Numbered from the stretch's first letter, positions 1 through 5,549 are shown. The stretch: DNA of 5,549 nucleotides from Bacteroidaceae bacterium (GCA_900769765.1 CAAGHW010000077.1:1-5549), one strand, 5' to 3'. Made by a program: numbers and translations. Notes: generated by a model not told the origin, from the letters alone.

Positions 1-187
1 TTCCCGATATTATCATTGACAGTAACCATGCAAATAGCAGAATGCGTATTATCGGATCCTCGAATTTCTCGAGAAACTGTTTCCAGAGCGATACTCTTTC
101 GGGAGGTGTCAGGATATTCTCACCAAAAAGACGACGGCTCTCTTCGACCTGTTCGGTGGTCAAACCTGTAATTTTCTTTTCAGACAT
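1..187 (-). CDS. Calcium-translocating P-type ATPase (PMCA type), N-terminal fragment
   Basis: This gene begins at the ATG at 187-185 and runs leftward out of the window, so only 62 codons are visible. The peptide starts MSEKKITGLT and contains SRRLFGENILTPPE (residues 18-30 region), then LWKQFLEKFEDPIIRILL (35-51), then the start of a hydrophobic first membrane helix (about 48-61). This is the cation-ATPase N-terminal domain pattern, and the 'LTPPE ... LWKqFLEKFeDPIIriLL' arrangement is typical of PMCA-type calcium P-type ATPases of Bacteroidota. The family pumps Ca2+ out of the cytoplasm at the expense of ATP and is usually about 850-900 residues long. The phosphorylated DKTGT motif and the ion-binding helices lie outside the window, so ion specificity is inferred from N-terminal resemblance only. 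The start lies 11 bases after the metH stop, so the gene is probably cotranscribed with metH. The leader (AACAGTAAAGAAT) has no clear Shine-Dalgarno sequence. Confidence 0.85.
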   Translation of the reverse strand, partial: MSEKKITGLTTEQVEESRRLFGENILTPPERVSLWKQFLEKFEDPIIRILLFAWLLSMIISG

Positions 188-198
188 ATTCTTTACTG

Positions 199-2931
199 TT
201 AAAAAAGATTCAATTTGTTTTCACGTGCTTCGTCGAGCGGGCGCAACGGCTTTTCGCTCTTGGATGCGGCATTGTTGCGCAACGCCTCTTGTTCAGCCGT
301 CAGTTTGGCAACAAAAGCCGAACGACGCTCTTCGCCGCCAAGAAGCTCTGCTGCGACAACTACATTCTGCGAAACATCCTTTACGTGTATGACAGGGGCA
401 GAGTAGTGTGGGGCTATCTTTATTGCTGTGTGCAATGGGCTTGTTGTTGCTCCGGCAATCATCACGGGAATATCCAATTTCTGCTTCTCGAGCTCCTTTA
501 CTACGGATATCATTTCGTCGAGTGACGGTGTGATGAGTCCGCTCAACACAATTATGTCGACATTGTTCTTCTTTGCTTCTTCTATGATGCGTTCTTGTGG
601 AACCATGACGCCAAGGTCTATTACATCGTATCCGTTACATCCCATGACCACACCGGCAATGTTCTTACCAATATCGTGAACGTCGCCCTTGACTGTGGCG
701 TGCAGCACCTTGCCTGCCGACTGTTTCATCTCGTTGCGCTCGCCCTCTATTAAAGGTTGCAGTATGGCAACGGCCTGTTTCATGGTACGTGCGGTTTTGA
801 CAACCTGCGGAAGGAACAGCTTGCCTTCGCCGAAGAGGTTGCCAACGACGCCCATACCGTCCATCAGCGGACCGCTGATGACATTGACCGCTGTTCCGTA
901 TTTTTCGACAGCTTCGGCAAGGTCACACTCGAGATAATCGCCTATACCTTTTAATAAGGACCATTCAAGGCGTTTTTCGACGCACTCTTGACGCCATTCG
1001 TCATGGGTGTTGCTGCCGGTGGCAACGCCTTGCTCCTTGAGCTCGTCGGCGATGGCTATGAGTCTTTCTGTCGCATCACCACAACGGTTTAGCACAGCAT
1101 CCTCCATAGCCTTGCATACATCAGGAGCAATCTCGTTGTATTGTACTTGTGTCTGAGGATTGACAATGCCCATGTCCATGCCTGCCGAAATGGCGTGATA
1201 GAGGAATACGGCGTGCAGAGCTTCGCGTACATAATTGTTGCCCCTGAACGAGAACGAGAGGTTGCTCACGCCACCACTGACATGTGCGCCCTGCAGGTTT
1301 TCTCTTATCCATGCACAGGCCTTGATGAAGTCGGCACCATATGCGGCGTGTTCTTCTATACCTGTGGCTATGGCAAGGATATTCGGGTCGAAGATTATTT
1401 CGAAAGGCTCGAAGCCTGCTTTTTCGGTCAACAGACGGAATGCTCTGCCGCAAATCTCTATTTTGCGCTCGTAGGTTGTTGCCTGTCCATCTTCGTCAAA
1501 AGCCATGACAACGACGACTGCACCCAGGCGTTTGGCCTCGATGGCATGTCGGACAAAAAGCTCTTCTCCCTCTTTGAGTGATATTGAATTGACGATGGCA
1601 CGTCCTTGGATACATTTTAGTCCGGCACGGATGACCTCCCAATCGGATGAGTCTACCATAAGCGGCAGACGGGCTATTTCGGGCTCTCCTGCAAGCAGGT
1701 TCAGGAAGTTTACCATCTCTTCCTTGACATCGAGCAGGCCGTCGTCCATGTTTATGTCAAGGACCTGCGCTCCGTCTTCAACCTGTTTGCGCGCTATTTT
1801 CAACGCTTCGGTATAGTTCTTTTCGTTTATCAGACGCAGGAATTTGCGTGAGCCTGCCACGTTGCATCTCTCTCCCACATTCATGAAGTTGGAACTGCTG
1901 TTCAGAATGACTCTTTCGAGGCCCGAAAGCCATAGTTCCGATGGCTTGGCTGCCGGTACACGTGGCGTTGCGCCATGTGTCAAAGACGGGAAAAGTGCGA
2001 TATATTCATCGGTTGTTCCGCAGCAGCCGCCTACGATGTTTACAAGCCCCTCCTCGATGTATTCGTGTATGATTTCTGCCATTTCGGCCGGTGTCTGGTC
2101 ATACTCTCCCAGTGCATTGGGTAAACCTGCGTTGGGATATACGCTCACGTAAAAAGGTGCTATCTCGGCAAGGCGCTTAAGGAAAGGCTTCATCTCTCTT
2201 GCTCCGAAAGAGCAGTTAAGACCTACCGATAACAGCTTGCGGCCAGCCACAGAGGCAAGGAATGCTTCTATTGTCTGTCCCGAGAGGATGCGTCCCTGAG
2301 TGTCGGCAATGGTAAACGAAAGCATTACAGGAACTTCGCGTCCTGTGGTTGCCATGGCTTCGTCAGCGGCATAAAGAGCAGCTTTTGCATTGAGTGTGTC
2401 AAATATGGTTTCACATAACAACGCATCGACGCCTCCCTCAATGAGAGCAATCATCTGCTCCTTGTAGGCTTCGACAAGCTCGTCGAATGTGACATTGCGG
2501 TATGCCGGGTTCTCTACATCCGGGCTCATGGAGCATGTGCGCGAAGTGGGGCCTACGGAGCCTGCAACAAAACGTGGCTTTTCGGGTGTCGAATATTTGT
2601 CGGCAACTTTGCGCGCCAACTCTGCTGCACGACGGTTTATCTCGTAGCAAAGCTCTTCGCATCCGTATTCGGCCTGCGAGATGCGGTTGGCGTTGAAGGT
2701 TGATGTCTCGATGATGTCGGCTCCTGCCTCAAGGTATTTCGTATGTATTTCCTGAATGATGTCGGGGCGTGTAAGGACCAATATGTCATTATTGCCTTTG
2801 AGCATCACGGGGTGGGATGCAAATCTCTGCCCACGGAAATCCTCATCGCTCAAAGCATATCTCTGTACCATTGTGCCCATTGCACCGTCAAGCACGAGTA
2901 TTCTCTCTTTTAGTAAATCATGCAATTCCAT
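199..2931 (-). CDS. metH: Cobalamin-dependent methionine synthase, core form lacking the reactivation domain
   Basis: The 910-residue cytoplasmic enzyme transfers a methyl group from 5-methyltetrahydrofolate to homocysteine through bound cobalamin, giving methionine and tetrahydrofolate. Domains in order: homocysteine-binding barrel (about 1-320) with the three zinc cysteines C240 (GLNC) and C303/C304 (GGCCGTT); pterin-binding barrel (about 345-610; NVGERCNVAGS near 351-361, DINMDDG near 392); four-helix cap of the B12 module (about 650-735; GPLMDGMGVVG, GEGKLFLPQVV); B12-binding Rossmann domain (about 740-885) with DVHDIG at 750-755, where H752 is the lower axial cobalt ligand, and SGLITPS at 797-803. 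The protein ends at residue 910 just after the linker equivalent (RPLDEARENKLNLF). Full-length enzymes such as the E. coli one are about 1,227 residues, and the missing part is the roughly 330-residue AdoMet-binding reactivation domain. The reading frame is intact, and the next gene starts 11 bases on. The start ATG aligns well with the family start (ERILVLDGAMGTM at 9-21). All catalytic metal ligands are present. Confidence 0.97.
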   Translation of the reverse strand: MELHDLLKERILVLDGAMGTMVQRYALSDEDFRGQRFASHPVMLKGNNDILVLTRPDIIQEIHTKYLEAGADIIETSTFNANRISQAEYGCEELCYEINRRAAELARKVADKYSTPEKPRFVAGSVGPTSRTCSMSPDVENPAYRNVTFDELVEAYKEQMIALIEGGVDALLCETIFDTLNAKAALYAADEAMATTGREVPVMLSFTIADTQGRILSGQTIEAFLASVAGRKLLSVGLNCSFGAREMKPFLKRLAEIAPFYVSVYPNAGLPNALGEYDQTPAEMAEIIHEYIEEGLVNIVGGCCGTTDEYIALFPSLTHGATPRVPAAKPSELWLSGLERVILNSSSNFMNVGERCNVAGSRKFLRLINEKNYTEALKIARKQVEDGAQVLDINMDDGLLDVKEEMVNFLNLLAGEPEIARLPLMVDSSDWEVIRAGLKCIQGRAIVNSISLKEGEELFVRHAIEAKRLGAVVVVMAFDEDGQATTYERKIEICGRAFRLLTEKAGFEPFEIIFDPNILAIATGIEEHAAYGADFIKACAWIRENLQGAHVSGGVSNLSFSFRGNNYVREALHAVFLYHAISAGMDMGIVNPQTQVQYNEIAPDVCKAMEDAVLNRCGDATERLIAIADELKEQGVATGSNTHDEWRQECVEKRLEWSLLKGIGDYLECDLAEAVEKYGTAVNVISGPLMDGMGVVGNLFGEGKLFLPQVVKTARTMKQAVAILQPLIEGERNEMKQSAGKVLHATVKGDVHDIGKNIAGVVMGCNGYDVIDLGVMVPQERIIEEAKKNNVDIIVLSGLITPSLDEMISVVKELEKQKLDIPVMIAGATTSPLHTAIKIAPHYSAPVIHVKDVSQNVVVAAELLGGEERRSAFVAKLTAEQEALRNNAASKSEKPLRPLDEARENKLNLF

Positions 2932-3010
2932 ACTTGTTCTTTATTAAAACATTGACTCTATCCCTTGTGCAAAGGATAGAGCATGTAAAAAGTCTGTTAA
3001 AGCGAAATTC
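2932..3010 (-). promoter_or_regulatory. smpB-metH intergenic leader
   Basis: This 79-base gap is the longest break in the leftward gene cluster. Read on the minus strand it begins with a T-rich stretch (GACTTTTTACATG), then has an 8-bp perfect inverted repeat (listed separately), then TCAATGTTTTAATAAAG before the metH ATG. There is no Shine-Dalgarno sequence in front of metH, which is normal for Bacteroidota. The string ATCCTTTG lies at the hairpin and resembles the second half of a TAnnTTTG -7 box, but its first two bases do not match and no well-spaced TTTG lies upstream. A promoter of metH's own is therefore possible but not supported. The gap is too short for a cobalamin riboswitch. Confidence 0.4.
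2956..2981 (-). terminator. 8-bp inverted repeat between smpB and metH (possible weak terminator or attenuator)
   Basis: The arms CTCTATCC (2956-2963) and GGATAGAG (2974-2981) are perfect reverse complements around a 10-base loop. Two further A-T pairs are possible inside the loop after a C-A mismatch. In minus-strand RNA the hairpin is followed by UCAAUGUUUUAAUAAAG. The U run is short and interrupted, so this would be a poor intrinsic terminator. It could instead set the smpB/metH ratio by partial termination, act as a processing or stability element, or be a leader structure for metH. Confidence 0.4.
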
Positions 3011-3472
3011 TCAGTAATCTTTTCTTATCCTGTCCATTTCGCGTTTGTCGTCGCGCTCCTTTATCGATTCGCGCTTGTCATATTCGTGTTTACCGCGCGC
3101 AAGGGCAATCACAAGCTTTGCAAGACCCTTTTCGTTTATGAAAAGACGCATCGGTACTATTGTAAAACCAGGGTTCTTGACAGCCTGTTTGAGTTTTCGC
3201 AATTCGGTGCGTTGTAACAGCAGCTTGCGGTCGCGTCGTGCCGAATGGTTGTTGTACGAACCGTAGAAGTATTCAGCCACGTGCATGTTCTTTACCCAAA
3301 GCTCGTCGGCAATGAATGTGCAATAAGTATCGACAAGGCTCGCTTTCGACTGCCTTATCGACTTTATTTCTGTACCCGTAAGCACTATACCGGCTGTGTA
3401 TGTATCAACTACATTGTAGTCGAATGATGCCCTACGGTTCTTTATGTTTACATTAGAAACTCTCTTATCCAT
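3011..3472 (-). CDS. smpB: SsrA-binding protein SmpB
   Basis: This 153-residue cytoplasmic RNA-binding protein binds tmRNA and delivers it to ribosomes stalled on truncated mRNAs (trans-translation). Family signatures are present in order: NRRASFDYNVVDTYTAGIVL (12-31) leading into GTEIKSIR (33-40), SLVDTYC (45-51), the HSARRDRKLLL segment (77-87), PMRLFINEKGLAKL (107-120), ALARGKHEYDKRESIKERD (123-141) and a basic C-terminal tail ending RIRKDY, which in the family follows the mRNA channel. Length is normal (E. coli SmpB is about 160). The start at 3472 was preferred over an in-frame ATG at 3502 because SmpB similarity begins at MDKRVSN and the 3472 start lies one base after the upstream stop (TAA-T-ATG). 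The longer start would add ten unconserved residues and overlap the upstream gene by 29 bases. The one-base junction suggests translational coupling with the lipoprotein gene. No tmRNA gene is seen in the window. Confidence 0.96.
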   Translation of the reverse strand: MDKRVSNVNIKNRRASFDYNVVDTYTAGIVLTGTEIKSIRQSKASLVDTYCTFIADELWVKNMHVAEYFYGSYNNHSARRDRKLLLQRTELRKLKQAVKNPGFTIVPMRLFINEKGLAKLVIALARGKHEYDKRESIKERDDKREMDRIRKDY

Positions 3473-3473
3473 A

Positions 3474-4205
3474 TTACTGCTGTTTGAACAATGGGTTGAC
3501 AAACTCTCCTCGCTCTACATAATAAGCTTTGTCGGACAATTTTCCGTCTTCGCCTTTGTTCTTGAGATAAATCCTGAATTTCAGTTTTTCATAACCCTTC
3601 AAAGTCTCTTTCTCCTCGTCGGTAAACAGGGTAGTGATTTCCTTGATGTCGTACGAAAGCAACTTGCTTGAATATCTCTCGGACGGTTCCGTTGTCTTTG
3701 CAAGCAGGTTGAATTCAACATAATCTTCTTTAATGCCGTGTAATACCATTACAAAGTCGGTAGCCTCAGGCTTGGCTGCGAATGTCACGTTTATGTTAAG
3801 GATGTTCTTCCATATCCATGTAGCCGGATTGTAATAATACATGTAGATGTTCAACGGCAAATCGTAACTTGAAGCATCTATGCTTTCGCGTTGCGGCATG
3901 GCTGATGTAGGAACCTTTTCTACCAGATTTATAATCTCCCTATAAGAATTCTTTGAATTGTAGAGGTCCAGATGATTGTGCAGGTACAGACATACGCGGT
4001 CTCCGGCCTTCAAGTCAAAGTCGTCGAGGTTGTTTACGCTCAACATGGTATCAATTAATTCCGGCTCCAGTTTCCTATTGGCCGATACGGTGAATATGTT
4101 CAAGTCGTATTCATCGTATATATATGAATTCTCGGCAGGCTCGCAGGCCGTTAGAAGCAGCATGGCACCTATAATTGCCGAAAATATACTTTTGAGTCTT
4201 GTCAT
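3474..4205 (-). CDS. NigD-like lipoprotein of unknown function
   Basis: The 243-residue protein starts with a basic n-region (MTRLK) and a hydrophobic stretch (about 7-19) ending in a lipobox LLTAC, so signal peptidase II should cleave before C21 and the mature protein should be lipid-anchored in the envelope. The residues after the cysteine (EPAENSYIY) are only weakly acidic, so surface export is not clearly signalled. The rest is beta-rich and has no catalytic motif I recognise. The arrangement of an aromatic N-terminal segment (YDEYDLNIFTVSA, about 31-43), a central strand region with WKNILNINVTF (about 131-141), and a C-terminal strand pair (KLKFRIYLKN and KAYYVERGEFVNP) resembles NigD-like proteins, a Bacteroidota family of about 220-260 residues with no established biochemical role. 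The family assignment is by overall pattern, not a decisive motif. It is the first gene of the leftward cluster, and its stop is one base from smpB. Confidence 0.7.
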   Translation of the reverse strand: MTRLKSIFSAIIGAMLLLTACEPAENSYIYDEYDLNIFTVSANRKLEPELIDTMLSVNNLDDFDLKAGDRVCLYLHNHLDLYNSKNSYREIINLVEKVPTSAMPQRESIDASSYDLPLNIYMYYYNPATWIWKNILNINVTFAAKPEATDFVMVLHGIKEDYVEFNLLAKTTEPSERYSSKLLSYDIKEITTLFTDEEKETLKGYEKLKFRIYLKNKGEDGKLSDKAYYVERGEFVNPLFKQQ

Positions 4206-4231
4206 TGTGCTGATGTATTAAAAAACAGACG

Positions 4232-4239
4232 CGAATATA
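4232..4239 (-). promoter_or_regulatory. Candidate -7 box for the lipoprotein-smpB cluster
   Basis: On the minus strand this reads TATATTCG, a match to the Bacteroidota TAnnTTTG/TAnnTTCG type -7 element. It would place the transcription start some 20 bases before the lipoprotein ATG at 4205. No TTTG sits at the usual 19-21 base spacing upstream (the nearest is only 12 bases away), so this rests on half of the promoter and on its position. Confidence 0.35.
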
Positions 4240-4338
4240 CAAACAAAAAGGCAAACATCGTGCCTGTAAATGCTAAATATATCTAACTATTATATTTTTT
4301 TAGTAAGTATATCACTTTTTGCAAACATTTTTCATCAC

Positions 4339-4346
4339 TACTTTTG
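4339..4346 (+). promoter_or_regulatory. Second, overlapping candidate -7 box
   Basis: TACTTTTG is an exact TAnnTTTG match. A TTTG at 4318-4321 lies 17 bases upstream, slightly closer than the usual 19-21. Its own TTTG is the same tetramer that would serve as the -33 box of the downstream promoter, so the two candidates may be tandem starts or only one may be real. Confidence 0.35.
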
Positions 4347-4373
4347 TTCAACACATAATTTTCACTATCTTCG
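4343..4373 (+). promoter_or_regulatory. Candidate Bacteroidota promoter for the scaffold/GGGtGRT pair
   Basis: TTTG at 4343-4346 and TATCTTCG at 4366-4373 are separated by 19 bases, matching the TTTG-N19-TAnnTTTG layout of the primary sigma factor of Bacteroidota with one substitution in the -7 box (TTCG for TTTG). The transcription start would be near 4380, leaving a leader of about 40 bases before the ATG at 4419. Confidence 0.6.
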
Positions 4374-4387
4374 CAGAACGAAATAGT
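4364..4387. repeat. Imperfect palindrome over the -7 box and expected start site
   Basis: The left arm ACTATCTTCG (4364-4373) and right arm CGAAATAGT (4379-4387) are complementary except for one unpaired C at 4368 or 4369, around a CAGAA centre. The position, covering the -7 element and the predicted transcription start, is where a repressor operator would sit. It could also be chance, since the -7 box itself supplies one arm. No known regulator site is recognised. Confidence 0.35.
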
Positions 4388-4418
4388 CTATGTTTCACAT
4401 TTTAAACATATAAAAATC

Positions 4419-5120
4419 ATGGTTTATTCACACGAAGTAGAAAACATGTGTGTAGTAAAGAAAGGTCCTAACCACGGTCCTGCTCCAATACCCGAAGAGG
4501 GCAAATGGATTAAGGCAAAAGAGGTTGCTGACATTTCAGGTTTTACACACGGTATCGGTTGGTGCGCTCCTCAGCAGGGTGCATGTAAACTTTCATTGAA
4601 CATCAAGAACGGTATCATCCAGGAGGCTCTTGTTGAGACAATCGGTTGTTCAGGTATGACACACTCTGCAGCTATGGCATCAGAGATTCTTCCTGGCAAG
4701 ACTATTCTTGAGGCTTTGAACACTGACCTTGTTTGTGACGCTATCAACACTGCTATGCGCGAGTTGTTCCTGCAGATCGTTTACGGTCGTAGCCAGTCAG
4801 CTTTCTCAGAGGGCGGTTTGATTATCGGTGCAGGTCTTGAGGACCTCGGTAAGGGTCTTCGCAGCCAGACAGGTACTCTCTATGGTACTTTGGCTAAGGG
4901 TTCACGTTACTTGGAGATGGCAGAGGGTTACATCACTCGCCTTGCTCTCGACAAGAACGACGAAATCTGCGGTTACGAGTTCATCAACCTCGGCCAGCTC
5001 ATGGACGAGATCAAGAAAGGCACAGATGCCAACGAGGCTGTCAAGAAGTTGACAAAGTCTTACGGTCGCTTCTCAGAGGAGGCAGGTGCTGTTAAGTATA
5101 TTGACCCACGTAAAGAATAA
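4419..5120 (+). CDS. IscU/NifU_N-like iron-sulfur cluster assembly scaffold protein
   Basis: The 233-residue soluble protein has no signal peptide. The centre resembles IscU/NifU N-terminal scaffolds: GCSGMTHSAAMASEILPGKT (76-94 region) parallels the scaffold pattern with a cluster-binding cysteine followed by small residues, a Ser-Glu and GKT, here with C77. Other cysteines are C11, C49 and C56 (WCAPQQGAC), C106 (LVCDAIN) and C184. C77, C106 and one of C49/C56 are the best candidates for an Fe-S or metal site; this is inferred. About 80-100 residues extend beyond a typical 130-residue IscU, including a glycine-rich stretch (EGGLIIGAGLEDLGKG, about 131-146) and a C-terminal part ending AVKYIDPRKE. 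I recall the family in Bacteroidota as a scaffold-annotated protein next to a GGGtGRT gene, as here; its substrate is not established to my knowledge. ATG 4419 was chosen over the in-frame ATG at 4446 because MVYSHEVE belongs to the family start as I remember it. The leader is AT-rich without a Shine-Dalgarno sequence. Confidence 0.85.
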   Translation: MVYSHEVENMCVVKKGPNHGPAPIPEEGKWIKAKEVADISGFTHGIGWCAPQQGACKLSLNIKNGIIQEALVETIGCSGMTHSAAMASEILPGKTILEALNTDLVCDAINTAMRELFLQIVYGRSQSAFSEGGLIIGAGLEDLGKGLRSQTGTLYGTLAKGSRYLEMAEGYITRLALDKNDEICGYEFINLGQLMDEIKKGTDANEAVKKLTKSYGRFSEEAGAVKYIDPRKE

Positions 5121-5125
5121 GGAGG
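5121..5125 (+). promoter_or_regulatory. Strong Shine-Dalgarno site before the GGGtGRT gene
   Basis: GGAGG directly follows the TAA stop of the scaffold gene and lies 8 bases before the ATG at 5134. It is the only clear Shine-Dalgarno motif before a gene in this window and fixes the start of the downstream gene. Confidence 0.85.
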
Positions 5126-5133
5126 AAAAAGCT

Positions 5134-5549
5134 ATGATAAGACCCGTAAAATTTGAAAGTCAGGATCGTCGTATCAAGCAGATCCTCGCTGTACTTAACG
5201 AGAACGGTATCTCTTCAATCGAAGAGGCTAACGAAATTTGTGAGCAGTACGGTATCGACCCTTACAAGATTTGTGAGGAGACACAGCCTATCTGTTTCGA
5301 GAATGCAAAGTGGGCTTACGTTGTAGGTGCTGCCATCGCATTGAAGAAGGGTTGCTCAAACGCTGCTGACGCAGCTGAGGCTATCGGTCTTGGTTTGCAG
5401 GCATTCTGTATCCCAGGTTCAGTAGCTGACGACCGTAAGGTTGGTATCGGCCACGGTAACCTCGCAGCTATGCTCCTCCGTGAGGAGACTAAGTGCTTCG
5501 CATTCCTCGCAGGTCACGAGTCATTCGCTGCAGCAGAGGGTGCTATCAA
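5134..5549 (+). CDS. GGGtGRT-family protein, N-terminal part
   Basis: The gene starts at ATG 5134 and stays open to the window end, giving 138 complete codons and no stop. The peptide begins MIRPVKFESQDRRIKQ and continues through an alpha-helical N-terminal segment (EEANEICEQYGIDP, about 30-43), CEETQPICFENAKWAYVVGAA (47-67 region), KKGCSNAADAAEAIGLGLQ (71-89) and GIGHGNLAAMLLREETKCFA (104-123), ending in AGHESFAAAEGAI. I recognise this as the GGGtGRT protein family (about 330 residues, named for a glycine-rich motif that should lie beyond the window). Visible cysteines are C36, C47, C54, C74, C92 and C121. The biochemical function is unknown; pairing with an IscU-like scaffold suggests it makes, receives or uses an Fe-S cluster or another metal centre, which is inference from context. 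The 13-base gap, the Shine-Dalgarno site and shared codon preference indicate one operon with the upstream gene. Confidence 0.85.
   Translation, partial: MIRPVKFESQDRRIKQILAVLNENGISSIEEANEICEQYGIDPYKICEETQPICFENAKWAYVVGAAIALKKGCSNAADAAEAIGLGLQAFCIPGSVADDRKVGIGHGNLAAMLLREETKCFAFLAGHESFAAAEGAI

Larger units (their letters stand above)
4206..4418. other. AT-rich divergent intergenic region
   Basis: The 213 bases separate the leftward lipoprotein gene from the rightward scaffold gene, so both promoters must lie here or further away. The middle (about 4265-4320) is strongly AT-rich. An 8-base direct repeat GCAAACAT occurs at 4251-4258 and 4321-4328. No tRNA, riboswitch or convincing coding sequence is visible. 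Confidence 0.8.

Noticed and set aside
199..240. Frameshift or nonsense mutation truncating metH
   Set aside because: The stop follows the natural linker, and an ATPase start codon lies 11 bases on, leaving no remnant of a reactivation domain in any frame.
42..392. A 116-codon plus-strand open frame across the metH/ATPase junction
   Set aside because: It is antisense to both the end of metH and the start of the ATPase, both recognisable proteins. Its translation has no family features.
1141..1581. A 146-codon open frame on the plus strand inside metH
   Set aside because: It lies antisense to well-conserved metH sequence and its translation resembles no protein family. It arises from the codon pattern of the opposite strand.
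2932..3010. Cobalamin or SAM riboswitch upstream of metH
   Set aside because: The 79-base gap is too short for a cobalamin riboswitch, and I see only one simple hairpin, without a conserved B12 box or SAM-type junction.
3473..3502. Longer smpB start at 3502 adding ten residues
   Set aside because: The added residues (Ser/Asn/His rich) are not part of SmpB and come from overlap with the lipoprotein gene's last codons.
4390..4413. A seven-codon upstream reading frame (MFHILNI) before the scaffold gene
   Set aside because: It is too short, with no Shine-Dalgarno and no regulatory residue pattern such as repeated codons. It is expected by chance in an AT-rich leader.
4206..4418. tmRNA (ssrA), tRNA, CRISPR or insertion sequence in the intergenic region
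   Set aside because: No CCA-ended acceptor stem, tag-like reading frame, regular repeat-spacer array or transposase remnant was seen.

Overview
The window looks like chromosomal DNA from a member of the Bacteroidales (Bacteroidota), probably a gut-type Bacteroides relative. The evidence is a NigD-like lipoprotein, a methionine synthase of the short 'core' form, TAnnTTTG/TAnnTTCG-type promoter boxes, AT-rich leaders without a Shine-Dalgarno sequence before most genes, and an IscU-like scaffold / GGGtGRT gene pair of a kind I recall from this phylum. I cannot name the species.

Bases 1-4205 are all read leftward (minus strand). In order of transcription they hold a NigD-like outer-envelope lipoprotein (4205-3474), the trans-translation factor smpB (3472-3011, one base after the lipoprotein stop), a 79-base gap with an 8-bp inverted repeat, the cobalamin-dependent methionine synthase metH (2931-199), and the first 62 codons of a PMCA-type calcium P-type ATPase (187 to beyond base 1), which starts 11 bases after the metH stop. 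The spacing suggests one operon or two overlapping transcription units, with the hairpin before metH as the only obvious break. MetH ends after its B12 domain and has no C-terminal reactivation domain.

Bases 4206-4418 are an AT-rich divergent intergenic region. Facing right it carries a good candidate promoter and an imperfect palindrome that overlaps the -7 box and the expected transcription start.

Bases 4419-5549 are read rightward. They hold an IscU/NifU_N-like cysteine-rich scaffold protein (4419-5120) and, 13 bases later, the first 138 codons of a GGGtGRT-family protein that runs off the window. The second gene has a strong GGAGG ribosome binding site, unlike any other gene here. Both genes use a narrow set of codons (GGT, CGT, GCT, GAG, AAC, TCA), suggesting high expression. 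The biochemical role of this pair is unknown to me, and it is the part of the window closest to an undescribed system. The leftward genes are conserved housekeeping functions: ribosome rescue, methionine/folate/B12 metabolism and ion transport.
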